From NCBI GenBank assembly GCA_964017155.1, contig OZ024861.1, positions 34,461,324 through 34,525,323 of the forward strand: a stretch of 64,000 nt of DNA. Reading direction: 5' to 3'. Both the position numbers and the translations under genes were made by a program. Of the stretch, positions 55,150-64,000 are shown in pieces (position 1 is the stretch's first letter; each line of letters starts with the position of its first letter). The notes below the pieces were generated by a model. That model saw nothing but the letters and a program-made list of their open reading frames with translations. It made no database searches and was not told the origin of the DNA. This DNA is from Oasisia sp. SBJ-2009. Lineage: Eukaryota; Annelida; Polychaeta; Sabellida; Siboglinidae.

Positions 55150-55620
55150 GGTTAAAGATATATTGTCACCTGTAAGTAATAATTAACAAAGGTAGAAAAT
55201 TTATATTCTAGACAACTAGAGAGTAAAAATGACCTACACTTTATTTATATTGTCTGCTGCATTACACAATGTGGCTGTGTTTCTGGTCACCGCGTATGAA
55301 TCACCATGTGATTACGGTGAAGGTACTACTATTTGTGTTCAATTTTATGTTTCTGAGGGCACTGCATTTGGAACTGTATTTGGTCACTTGGCTGGCTGAG
55401 TGAACTGAAAGTAGAAAACTCCATCTTGACTAAAAGTCTACTAATGTCTAGTCCTGTTGCTTCATTTGCATAATTTGGTTTTGCTTCTGGTCATCTAATA
55501 TAGATTACCAGAGAGATTATCTTTAAAATGAGGTGACGATGACATCTACTGGTTAAAGATAATTATATTGTCACCTGTAGGCTGTAACTGACAATTGACA
55601 GATAGAAAATTTAAATTAGT
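55150..55620. repeat. Intronic repeat family C, two further copies
   Basis: TGGTTAAAGATATATTGTCA, GTGGCTGTGTTTCTGGTCAC and TTACCAGAGAGATTATC are shared with 22440 and 33577. Confidence 0.6.
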
Positions 55621-56005
55621 TAGTAATGTAATTAACATATTTAACTGATATCAACACTATCGGAAAAGGCAAAGTTTGATGTGTGCCTCGTGTATAATTG
55701 TGATCGTGACATAACCAAACTGCGATGCACTGGATTACATCAGTTGATTATTATTGCAACATGACATCTTCTACTGCAAACATTGCTGCATATATTTGAC
55801 ACTTCAACAACTTTCCATTATTTAGTCAACTATTTACCTCTCAAGAAACATTTTTTTTCTATATATTTTGGCTGCATCTCACAGCTTTCTTCAGCAAACT
55901 TATTTTCATGGTCTTGTCACATGACCTATATCATATGACCCAAGCTGTGGCATGACCAGCGGTAGTTCCTGGCCAATGTCAGTGATGGTTTCCCCTTGTT
56001 TATGT

Positions 56006-57345
56006 TTAGATTTTCAGAAAGCATTTTATAAAGTGCCACAAATATTGTTAACTAATTAGACTAAAAGCTATGGTATAGGGGAAAGTATGACCAGTTGGAT
56101 ACAAACATGGTTGATAGACAGCAGGCAGAGAGTAATAGTAGAAGCGGAGATTGTTTTGAATGGAGTGCCGGAGGGGTCAGTGTTGGGACCCATATTATTT
56201 TTGATATTTATAAATGATTTGGAGGATGACTTATCAAGTAAGGTACTTTAATTCGCAGACGATACAAAAGTGTTCAGAACTGTAAAAACATATTCAGATA
56301 AAGACACGTTACAAAATGATCTAACCAAGTTGGTCAAATGGTCTGAAAAATTGCAGATATTATTTAATTTTTGGAAATGTAAATGCATCCACATAGGACA
56401 TGGAAATGTGAACAAAGAATATTTTATAGGCAATACTATATTAGGCACAAGTGTAAAAGAAAACGACCTGGGAGTTACAGTTAGTGCTGACATGACAGTT
56501 TCGGAGCAAAGAGCTACAAAATATTGGGTCTAATTAGAAGAAATATCACATATATGGAGAAAGAGCTAATCATACCGTTATACAATGCAATAGTTAGTCC
56601 ACATTTGGAGTATTGCATAAAGGCATGGAGGCTATGGTATACCGCGAGAAAGATGTCAATAAACTAGAAAGTGTACAACGAAGGGCAACTATGCCTTTTC
56701 CTGAACTTAGATTTTTCTCTTATGAAAGATACCTGTTACAGTATGTATTAACCACACTAGAGACCAGAATATTAAGAGGTGACCTAATAGAAGTTCCTTA
56801 AGATATTAAATGGGTACGAGGATATAGTTAGCAACATTTTCTTTAAACTAAAAGAAGATAGTATGACAAGAGGCCATAAGGTATCATTAGTCAACCCATA
56901 TTGTAGGTTAGGTACAAGAAAGTATTCCTTCTCCGAGAGAACAATAAATAACTGGAATAAATTCAATCACGATTGTGTCAATGCAAGCAGTGTAAATGTT
57001 TAAAAATAAAATTGAATATTGATAGTTACCTGCCTGGGATGAATAATTTATTATTTTTAGAAATTATTTTAAATATCAAATAAATTATCTATTCATATAT
57101 TTATCTTAATAAATGTATTATTATAAAGAATGTTTTATTATTGTAAGGCATTTTATGTGATTTTTATTTTACTAATGTTTTTATAATTTGTTTTTTATTT
57201 TATGTACAATACTAATTCATGTACTGTATAATCTTATAAGAAATAATATTATATTTTATTTTAATGAACTATCGATAAACCAAAGACTTCCTTGTTCGCT
57301 TGCTGTCTGGAGCTAGGCTCCAGGCGGCAACCTTGTTAAACCTTG
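56006..57345 (+). mobile_element. CR1-like LINE, RT 3' half and tail
   Basis: It reads DFQKAFYKVPQ, YGIGESMTSWIQTWLIDRRQ, RVIVEAEIVLNGVPEGSVLG, LFLIFINDLEDDLSSKVL, a TAA stop, then FADDTKVF with the catalytic pair intact. LVKWSEKLQILFNFWKCKC, VTVSADMTVSEQR and LETRILRGDLIEV follow. It ends with AAACCAAAGACTTCCTTGTT and GGCGGCAACCTTGTTAAA, the tail shared with 51166-51243. At least one stop and two frameshifts; 5' truncated as is usual for LINEs. Confidence 0.9.
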
Positions 57346-57920
57346 TCATTGAACACTGGTGGCATGAGGTCAACTTGTGTTCACTTATTGCTGATAGGGG
57401 TTGGCAACAACATCTAACCAAGAAAACATATTACTACATTCAAAGAACTTTCCCTTAGGTTTTTGTCTTCTGAATTACCGAAACTATAAACAAAATATAC
57501 AATGAAAAGCATATGTTCATGCAGCCCTTTTATCGCTTAGTGGAACTAGCTAAGCAACTTGGATACATCAATTGTTTCGGTTTTCTGAAACGTATAATGT
57601 TTACACAGATTCATCAAGTGTCATTACATTATTGATCTTTACGTACTAATTATTACAACGACTTGTTTATATATATTAAATTAATTATTATGTCATAGCA
57701 AACGATATCAAATGTATTTGTTTTTATAAGGTATTTATCTTTGGTGTATTTTCTATATGCACCTAGGGTGCTGTGAACTGTATTGAATGTTACATGGCAC
57801 AAATTAATCATGATTTGATTTGAGATTAGGTATGATTAGTGGTCCCTGCTATGTTGCTCATGGTCGCTGCTGTAGCAATGCTTAGCAAAAACCCTGATGA
57901 TGCATTAATTTGCTGTTTCC
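57346..57920. other. Intron stretch, nothing recognised
   Basis: AT-rich, no recognised element. It ends in the TTTGCTGTTTCCCAG acceptor of FN3-13. Confidence 0.5.
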
Positions 57921-57923
57921 CAG

Positions 57924-58211
57924 ATCCTTTGCCTCCTACAAACCTGGAGGTTCAGACAGCGTCAACAACAACAGACAGTGTGACAGTGACCTGGTCCTAT
58001 GACAGCACCAAGTCATTCTGTGAGAAGTGGAAAGTGAAGTATAAAGTGAAAGGCACATCTGATACCAGTGAGTTGACCACAAGCAATGTAAACGAGCAAG
58101 AAATGACCATTCCAGGACTGACACCAGGAAAGACCTACACCATCAGTGTGTTTGGAGTCACCACAGGTGATGTCATCAGTCAGACGTCTGTTGACAAGCA
58201 CGCCACTGTTA
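57924..58211 (+). CDS. Exon FN3-13: fibronectin type III domain (diverged)
   Basis: Ninety-six codons, acceptor TTTGCTGTTTCCCAG, donor GTAAGT, phase 1-1. The domain reads PLPPTNLEV, DSVTVTW with the conserved Trp, CEKWKVKYKVKG, then IPGLTPGKTYTISVFGVTTG with the conserved Tyr. A Cys in the C strand region has no partner in this exon. The DPLPPTNL-type start is shared with FN3-15 and is close to the classical FN3 A strand. Confidence 0.92.
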
Positions 58212-58667
58212 GTAAGTATCCCAACTGAATAGGATGCATAGGCAAATGCAGATTATATTGGTGACATTAAAATATAGTTTAGAAAGATGTTAACCTGTCA
58301 TTAGGCATTTGGCCAATATTGACAGTGTCAATTATGATTTAAATTTGTTTTCATGTCACATTTATCCACGGGTCTGCTTATGATACTAACATTTTGAAGG
58401 TGCACAATGCACAATTTCAGAGTAGTTGTACAACATCCAGTCCAATATCAAACATATCTATGGCTATGTTTAGATAGATCGGGCATAAGATTGATTAAAA
58501 TCGATATTGCATGTAAACACTTAACATTGAGCTCACAGTACTTATGTCACTGATCTTATTAAAATAGTTACCTACAGATGCCTTGACTTATTACTGTGAT
58601 ATCCTTGTGATATACAATTGATTGAATTGAATGAATTAATACATATTGCCACTCTCTATTTCCACAG

Positions 58668-58937
58668 AGCCATCTGCAGTAACTGATCTGAAAGCAGAAG
58701 CCACAGACAGCTCAGATGTCACAGTGAGCTGGACACCAGGTACAGGCATTCACCAGAACCCATTCCAACTGAAGTACCATGGTACACATCACGCAACTGA
58801 CTGGTCAAGTGTCATTTCTTCAGCTGACTCTGAGGAAACAGTGACTGGACTCTTCCCTGGCGACACTTACACATTCGAGGTGAAGGCTGTCAGTGGGACT
58901 GAGTTCAGTGCTGAGGAAACAACTACAGCAACTATGT
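58668..58937 (+). CDS. Exon FN3-14: fibronectin type III domain (diverged)
   Basis: Ninety codons, acceptor CTCTATTTCCACAG, donor GTAAGT, phase 1-1. It runs PSAVTDLKAEATDSSDVTVS, Trp, NPFQLKYHGTHHATDW, then VTGLFPGDTYTFEVKAVSG. The exon ends in T, which gives a Tyr codon with FN3-15 (TAC). The intron from FN3-13 is 456 bases, so these two form a compact pair. Confidence 0.92.
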
Positions 58938-59110
58938 GTAAGTTGCAGCAGTACCTTTATATAACTACTACTAGTTTACTATCAGATGATTATAAGCAAA
59001 CACAAGGTCACTCAACAAAAATATGATATGAGTAACAATCAAATACCTGTAGTAATGTATATGGATAACTTACATAGATATAAATACATCTTAATATAGA
59101 AGAAAATATT

Positions 59111-59183
59111 TGCGACAGTTACACAAGAGACGTTATCAGTGGAACTGAGATCAGTGTCGAGAAAAGAACAACAACAATTATAT
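59111..59183 (+). pseudogene. Relic of a duplicated FN3-14 3' end
   Basis: TGCGACAGTTACACAAGAGA through ATTATAT parallels the last 85 nt of FN3-14 (GGCGACACTTACACATTCGA through ACTATGT). It keeps SYT, ISGTEISVE and TTT at matching places and the same donor context GTAAGTTACAGCA/GTAAGTTGCAGCA. Twelve nt are missing and no 5' half is seen. Confidence 0.75.
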
Positions 59184-59730
59184 GTAAGTTACAGCACCAC
59201 TTTTAATTCGTTTGTCAAAGGTCTAACTGGCTTATGACATCATTGTGTATGCACCCTTCAGGGACATATCAATCCGTTTTAAAAGTCGGGGGCCAGGGGA
59301 CCAATTTATATACTGTATTCGCCCATGGAAACGCCCAGGGCGTTTATATTGGATATAGGCAAGTATTAGGGGGTGGGCGTTTACCCGAATGTTTGGCCAG
59401 AAATTTGAATACCAGTAATTTATATGGATTGCCCCCATGTTTCACAAGCTCAAGGGCAAGGTCAACAATTATCATTATGTCATCACAAAATGTGCTCTTG
59501 CTAACATATACCCTACCAGGTCATAACTATATTCTGGAACATGCAGTTAAATTCTCCACAACAACAAAACATTAAAAAAACATTTACTAACAATCATTTA
59601 TTTAAACAATGTTCTGATTTCATCAAAGACATGTTGGCCTGTTCAGAGTTCGCTCAGAGTTACTGGTCATCATCATTTGATTCAGACACATCACTAAAGC
59701 CACTGAAAACATCTTCAGTATCATCATCTT

Positions 59731-60434
59731 TTAATCAAAGAGAGGATCGGCCACCTCATCTCTGGCATGTTGTTGTCTGTCAACTGCATTAAGACCTGCT
59801 ACCATGTTGTTGCTCAGGAGATGATCTTCAGATCCATCAAGGGCTGAAGAATTTCCAGTGACCTTGAATGAATGCACAATGACCTCTTCACTCACACCTT
59901 GCCATGCAAGTGAAATCCAATTGATGACATCCTGCCTGGAAGCCACTTTGAGATTACCCCTGGGGGTTCGCTCATCTCTCTGTCTCCACAACTTCCACTC
60001 TGCTCTCAGTAGATTTGTTTGAAAGGTGCATTCCAAGACACATCTGCTGGTTGAGCAATTGATGTGCACCCTGCTGGTACATAGATGATATCTGTTTGGA
60101 CATTTGCTAAAGCAGTTTTAGTATCGTTCATTGTATGAACACGAGCTTGGTCTAAAATTAGGAGTCTGCGTACATCATCCCGGTTTGGTCCCCATGTGAT
60201 TTTTGTCTCATCCATTGTCTCATCCATAGTGCCAATATTTGCTAGAGTGTAATCTTGTTCTCGTCTCTTGGTGTGCACAGCATTCTTAAAATCACTCACT
60301 TGCCCACCAAAAATCTTCAGGCAGTTTCTGGCTCTCATTTGTTCCATGTTGGATGGCCACATGGTTCCTTTTCTTCCTCCATCTTTGCAATCACTCATCA
60401 CTTCCCTTGAATTCTCCCAGATCATCAACACCAT
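59731..60434 (-). pseudogene. pogo-like transposase, central part deleted, frameshifted
   Basis: The upstream frame reads NCLKIFGGQVSDFKNAVHTK, LANIGTMDET (first catalytic Asp), then, after a deletion that doubles MDET, ITWGPNRDDVRRLLILDQAR (second Asp in LDQARVH) and PAGCTSIAQPADVSWNAPFK (third Asp region). The second frame 59731-60069 carries the C-terminus (EWKLWRQRDERTPRGNLKVA, DVINWISLAWQGVSEEVIVH). The DDE/D order and the WGPNRDDVRR box are those of pogo-related transposases. Confidence 0.85.
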
Positions 60435-60480
60435 GTGCTACCTCTCTAGCTGTTTCTTTGAGGTAATCATTGGAGACAGA

Positions 60481-60985
60481 CACCAGACGCCAACACAAGC
60501 ATAAACTACAAACCCTACCTGCCACTTGCACTCCCTACCAGCAGTCATTCTACGTACGCTGTATTCCACTGTGGAACGCACTTACCGAGGAAGCTGTCAC
60601 CGCATCTACTGCAGAAGTGTTCCAGAGAGCCGCCATCCCAGTCATTCAGACATTGACATTATAATAGATTGTTTTAGTGTTAATCATGGACTGACTGCTT
60701 TTTATTTTATTTTATGTACTAATAATTTTATTGATCTATTTATTCTAATATTTTATAAACTTATTATTTTAGCTCACAGTGTTGTATCCTTTACATTGCA
60801 TGACCGTGAAATTCAATGTACAAATAATATATTTAACTATTTATTATATTTATCTTATTAATTTATTCATCGATTTAGTGTACACTTAATGTACAATTAA
60901 TTGCATTTATCTATTTGTCATATTTATTTTATTAACTTATTATTTTAGCGCACAGTCACGTTACCACTGCAGCATAGTGAAATAT
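60481..60985 (+). mobile_element. LINE 3' end nested in the pogo element
   Basis: The frame 60470-60664 ends in TPYQQSFYVRCIPLWNALTE and EAVTASTAEVFQRAA, the terminal RT block (SFFPRxIxLWNxLPxxxVxAxSxxxFK) of jockey/L2-type LINEs. An AT-rich tail follows to about 60985. It interrupts the N-terminal part of the pogo gene. Confidence 0.8.
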
Positions 60986-61365
60986 CACTTTTAACCAGTA
61001 AATATTTGAAGACTTTGAAGACTTGAAGACAGGACAACCAGCAGCTCGTTCATCCAAGAGATAGTCCAGCACCCCCATGTCCACTTCCGTATTGGCACAC
61101 TCTTTGCCACCACCTGTCAAATAAAGGGAACTTGTGTCATCTATATGGGTACCATACCGCCTGAAACATTTCTTCAGGCAGCAGGCTTCAATTGGGAGTG
61201 CTCTTGTTAAAAGCTACAGGCAAATTACCCACAAACACCCCCACCATAATTGACCTCCACCCCACACATTCCCTACAATGCTTCTACCTCCCTTCCTATG
61301 ACTATTCCCCTCTATCCCTCTACTATGCATCATCCACACCCTGTCCCAACTCCCTTCTACTCCAC

Positions 61366-61399
61366 CCCACCCCACCCCCCCACCCCCCCCCCCCCCCCA
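61366..61399. repeat. C-rich run
   Basis: CCCCACCCC followed by a run of about 18 C with one A upstream; strand-specific low complexity. Confidence 0.9.
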
Positions 61400-61782
61400 T
61401 CTCCCATTCATCATAGGATAATGCTAATGCCCCTGAGCAATGATCCTGTCTATTACTAGTAATAAATATGTGACCTACCAATTCTCTTCTTTTGGCCTTC
61501 TCTTCCTCATTTATGCAGATTCAGTAAGGCTTCACTGTCCAGCCACTCCCTAACTCTCTTCCTATCCACACCATGTTCTCGTCCTGTGCGTGATACATTA
61601 TGGCCATTTTCATTATGCCATGCAACTACACTTAATTTATATTTCACACTAAAACTCCTGTGCTTCAGCATGTTGACGATTGTTTTTAGAGAAAGTGCAC
61701 TTGCACTTCACTTCTGTTCTCCCGCCAAAGAAACATGGGTGGGCGTTTACCCGGGGGTGGGCGTTTCCATGGGCGAATACGG

Positions 61783-61880
61783 TATATATATACATGTATA
61801 TTATATGTATGTATATTTATATATATATGATATATGTGTGTATAATATATATATATATATGTATAATATATATATATATT
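61783..61880. repeat. (TA)n-rich stretch at the pogo insertion site
   Basis: The element sits in the TA repeat, a natural target for TA-specific insertion. Confidence 0.9.
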
Positions 61881-61884
61881 CCAG

Positions 61885-62900
61885 GGCTTCGGTATTCACC
61901 ACCCACCTGACTTCTGGTTCCAACTGTGGGAGTGTTGGTGCACTCTGTGTGACCTGTGACTACTCAAATATTAGTGGCTAGTTGATGCTTATGTTAATAA
62001 CGCATTATATCCATGTTAAACTGAAATATTCCCAGCAGTTTCCATTCTGAGACTGTTTATGTCCAGTGTAGAGGGTAACCTGAATGTTAATAAAAAAGGC
62101 AAAGGCCAGTTCTTATATAGCGCAGTATCCAGTCCTCAGGACTGCTCAAAGCGCTTTACACTTTACTTCCCTGACAGACCTGTTCACTCAGACACCATCT
62201 CAGCTTCTCTGGAAGCATCCAGCCATATCCTACAATTAATGCACGAAGGCTGCTCGTACACATATCCACCACTGTCTATAGCCAGGTACTCATTTATTCA
62301 GCTGAGTGAACTGGAGCAATGTAGAGTGAAAAAACTTGCCCAAGGTTTTAACACCGCAGCCAGGATTCGAACCCGGGTTCTCGTAGTCGAGAGTCCGAAG
62401 CTCTACCCCTGAGCCACTGCGCTCTATGAAATTTGATAGGATAGATTAGCTTAACTGTTTATTTATATTCAAATAATTGTCATAACTAAGAAGATTATTA
62501 CTAATAGTAATAACATTGTTGACAACATGTTGGTAATATTTGCAGATAATTTTGTTTTGCAAAGTTACACAAGTTCAGTGTACCTGTGACACATATTTGC
62601 TGTCCACAGAGCATGTATCCATAGATAGCCAGAACAGTGTAAATGCACATTTAGTATATTGAGCTTAACTGGATATTTTTTTCTGATTTTGCAAGGGAAT
62701 TTTCAATTGTAGTGCCACACAAGAAGTATTTTTTGTTCAAATCTTTCTGAATGCATCTTAGGTCCACCCAAAATGCAATTTGTTATGGTACAGTGTACAT
62801 GATAAAAAAAAACTACATATATGCCTATTTTTTCAAAAGGTGTAACATGTATAATTTTGTATTGACACTCCACTGTTGTAATGCCATTATGATTTACCAA
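61885..62900. repeat. Intronic repeat family D, copy 3 (SINE-interrupted)
   Basis: It is the collinear twin of 36130-36660 and, beyond 62572, of 27915-28300. The SINE at 62092-62424 separates its halves after GAATGTTA. Confidence 0.75.
62092..62424 (-). mobile_element. tRNA-derived SINE
   Basis: On the minus strand it begins GAGCGCAGTGGCTCAGGGGT (A box TGGCTCAGGGGTAGAGC) and has GGTTCGAATCC (B box) about 45 bases on. A middle domain with TTGGGCAAG and CATTGCTCC follows. The tail is AAAGCGCTTTGAGCAGTCCT...CGCTATATAAGAACTGGCC ending in a short T run. The tail matches 29715-29782. The twin intron at 36351 is empty, which fixes the insertion point. The tRNA head is a promoter remnant, not a working tRNA gene. 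Confidence 0.9.
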
Positions 62901-63980
62901 AATCTAATATTTTTGTCTAAAGGACTTGTGCATTAATTGCAATGTGGCTGGATGCTTCCCAGAGAAGTCAAGATGTTGTTCGATTGAACTGGTGTGCCAG
63001 GGAATAAAATGTTAAATGTGTTGAGCAATCCTGATGATTGGATGCTGTGCTATAAAGGTCATTGTAAAGGTCAGTTCTTATATTATAGGAATTGACCTTT
63101 ACAATGGAGCTGAATTGACCAAGAGGTTCCATCATGTAATTGTGTAGGTATGCTGACACGCCCTTTCAAATGGCTTGGAGATTCAGAAGTTTTTTATTTC
63201 ACAAAGGATTTCTATTTTCACCATGGATGGGAACCTTGGGGAGATCAATTCAATTTTAGATCATTTAAAAAAGTTGTAACAGTGTAAATTAATGTTTAAT
63301 ATGTTTTGCTTATCACAGTAATGCCTACATTTACATGTCTGTGGTAGCTGACACTGCTGGTGAGTTTTTCACTGAACCTTGTCAGAGGGGGTGATTTGTG
63401 GGTTGCCATGAAGAAGTGATACATGTCATTCATTACCTGATCATGAGGATGTGTGGGTAATGATAAATGCAAAAATGTGTTTTGCTCGTTTAGCTATCAT
63501 TATCAGATATATGGACTGATGTCACTATGTTTTACCACTTTAGATGGTATGCCTTCATGCCCTCAACTCTTTCTATTGGGTAACGATATCTTAATCTTTT
63601 TGTACTACTCTCTTTCAAAAGGTTCTTCCTTGAAGTGGAATACTGTTGTCAAGGACACAGTGTTTTATCACTTCTAAATGTCATCATGCTCATAGCTCTT
63701 TCAGTTGGTTACGGATGTCTTAGTTTTCTCAAAGATGTGTCTTTCGAAACTTCCTTCATTGCCACTGATATTTGTGAGTACAGGTTGGACCTCTCACTCT
63801 CGCCTTCCTTGTCTGCTAAACTGTAGTTTGTGGGTTATACATATCTCTGACCATTAACGTGATCACTAATATATTCACCATGAAATGCTTTCTATTTAGG
63901 TACGTGCATTACTTAATCAATATAGTCCATGTTCTTATGTAATGTATATTTAGATATCAAGTGTCTACATTGTTGTCCTT
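62901..63980. other. Intron stretch with one hairpin, otherwise nothing recognised
   Basis: 63061-63078 and 63088-63105 are near-perfect complements (ATTGTAAAGGTCA and its complement). I see no exon before the FN3-15 acceptor TTGTTGTCCTTAG. Confidence 0.5.
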
Positions 63981-63982
63981 AG

Positions 63983-64000
63983 ACCCACTGCCTCCAACCA
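63983..64000 (+). CDS. Exon FN3-15: first 18 bases, cut by the window end
   Basis: After acceptor TTGTTGTCCTTAG the bases AC CCA CTG CCT CCA ACC read PLPPT, the same A-strand start as FN3-13. With the T of FN3-14 the split codon is TAC. Confidence 0.75.

Larger units (their letters stand above)
59313..61782 (-). mobile_element. pogo-like DNA transposon (Tc1/mariner superfamily), internally deleted, carrying a LINE tail
   Basis: CTGTATTCGCCCATGGAAAC at 59313 and GTTTCCATGGGCGAATACGG at 61782 are inverted ends (one mismatch), with TA on both sides. Subterminal GGGTGGGCGTTTACCCG occurs near both ends. The transposase lies on the minus strand (59731-60434), and a LINE tail is inserted at 60481-60985. 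Confidence 0.9.
1437..64000 (+). other. Multi-FN3 gene, internal part (14 complete FN3 domains and the start of a 15th)
   Basis: Fifteen FN3-coding units lie on the same strand with consensus AG acceptors and GT donors. All introns are phase 1 except the phase-2 intron inside FN3-12. Joining the exons in order gives no stop at any junction (split codons read K, K, K, K, K, K, K, K, K, L, E, K, N, K, Y). No start codon context, signal peptide, membrane segment or enzymatic domain is visible, so the gene begins before and ends after the window. From family knowledge, one-exon phase 1-1 FN3 modules are typical of extracellular receptors and matrix proteins. The short domains (84-99 residues) with an LTAGxxYTVxVV-type F strand look most like PTPRB/PTPRH-type receptor phosphatase repeats, but that identity is inference. 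Confidence 0.85.

Noticed and set aside
62354..62424. Functional tRNA gene
   Set aside because: A and B boxes are present, but the sequence continues into a SINE body and tail and the acceptor stem does not close.

Overview
This is eukaryotic (animal) nuclear DNA. Short exons with GT-AG splice sites sit in long AT-rich introns that are full of retroelements and DNA transposons: LINEs of several types, DIRS, Penelope-like, Ty3/gypsy, hAT, pogo and a tRNA-derived SINE. That mix, with introns of 0.5 to 11.6 kb, fits a marine invertebrate with a transposon-rich genome. The sequence alone does not let me name the phylum.

The only host gene I can support is on the + strand. It is an internal part of a large gene encoding fibronectin type III (FN3) domains. 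I find fourteen complete FN3 domains plus the first 18 bases of a fifteenth (local names FN3-1 to FN3-15). Every domain except FN3-12 is one exon flanked by phase-1 introns. FN3-12 is split over two exons 11.6 kb apart by a phase-2 intron. The exons fall into groups: FN3-1 to FN3-5 are nearly identical, FN3-6 is intermediate, FN3-7 to FN3-9 are nearly identical, FN3-10 is their diverged relative, and FN3-11 to FN3-15 are diverged from each other. No signal peptide, transmembrane segment or catalytic domain lies in the window, so both ends of the gene are outside. The architecture suits an adhesion or receptor ectodomain (receptor tyrosine phosphatase PTPRB/H-like, tenascin-like or similar); which one is inference.

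Layout. 1-19000: five near-identical FN3 exons in duplicated intron blocks, including a 1.47 kb block present twice at an exact 13,097-base offset. The introns hold LINE and gypsy fragments, a Harbinger-like relic and an hAT element. 19000-32400: FN3-6 to FN3-10, a DIRS fragment, and a 38-bp minisatellite of about 36 copies just upstream of FN3-8. 32400-39985: FN3-11 and the first half of FN3-12, with GT-rich repeats at both ends of the intron between them. 39986-51568: a giant intron built of nested transposons: a LINE, a DIRS element split by a Penelope-like element, and another LINE split by a 2.4 kb DNA transposon with long inverted repeats and an unusual protein. 51569-64000: the second half of FN3-12, FN3-13, FN3-14, an FN3 exon relic, a pogo element with a related MITE, a LINE tail, a SINE, and the start of FN3-15.

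The strongest candidate for something little described is the element at 48466-50879: a 3-bp target duplication, roughly 400-bp inverted repeats and a protein I recognise only as a widespread uncharacterised invertebrate family. The FN3 array is itself a clear case of exon-module amplification, with crossover points, a minisatellite and junction-nucleotide constraints visible in the sequence.
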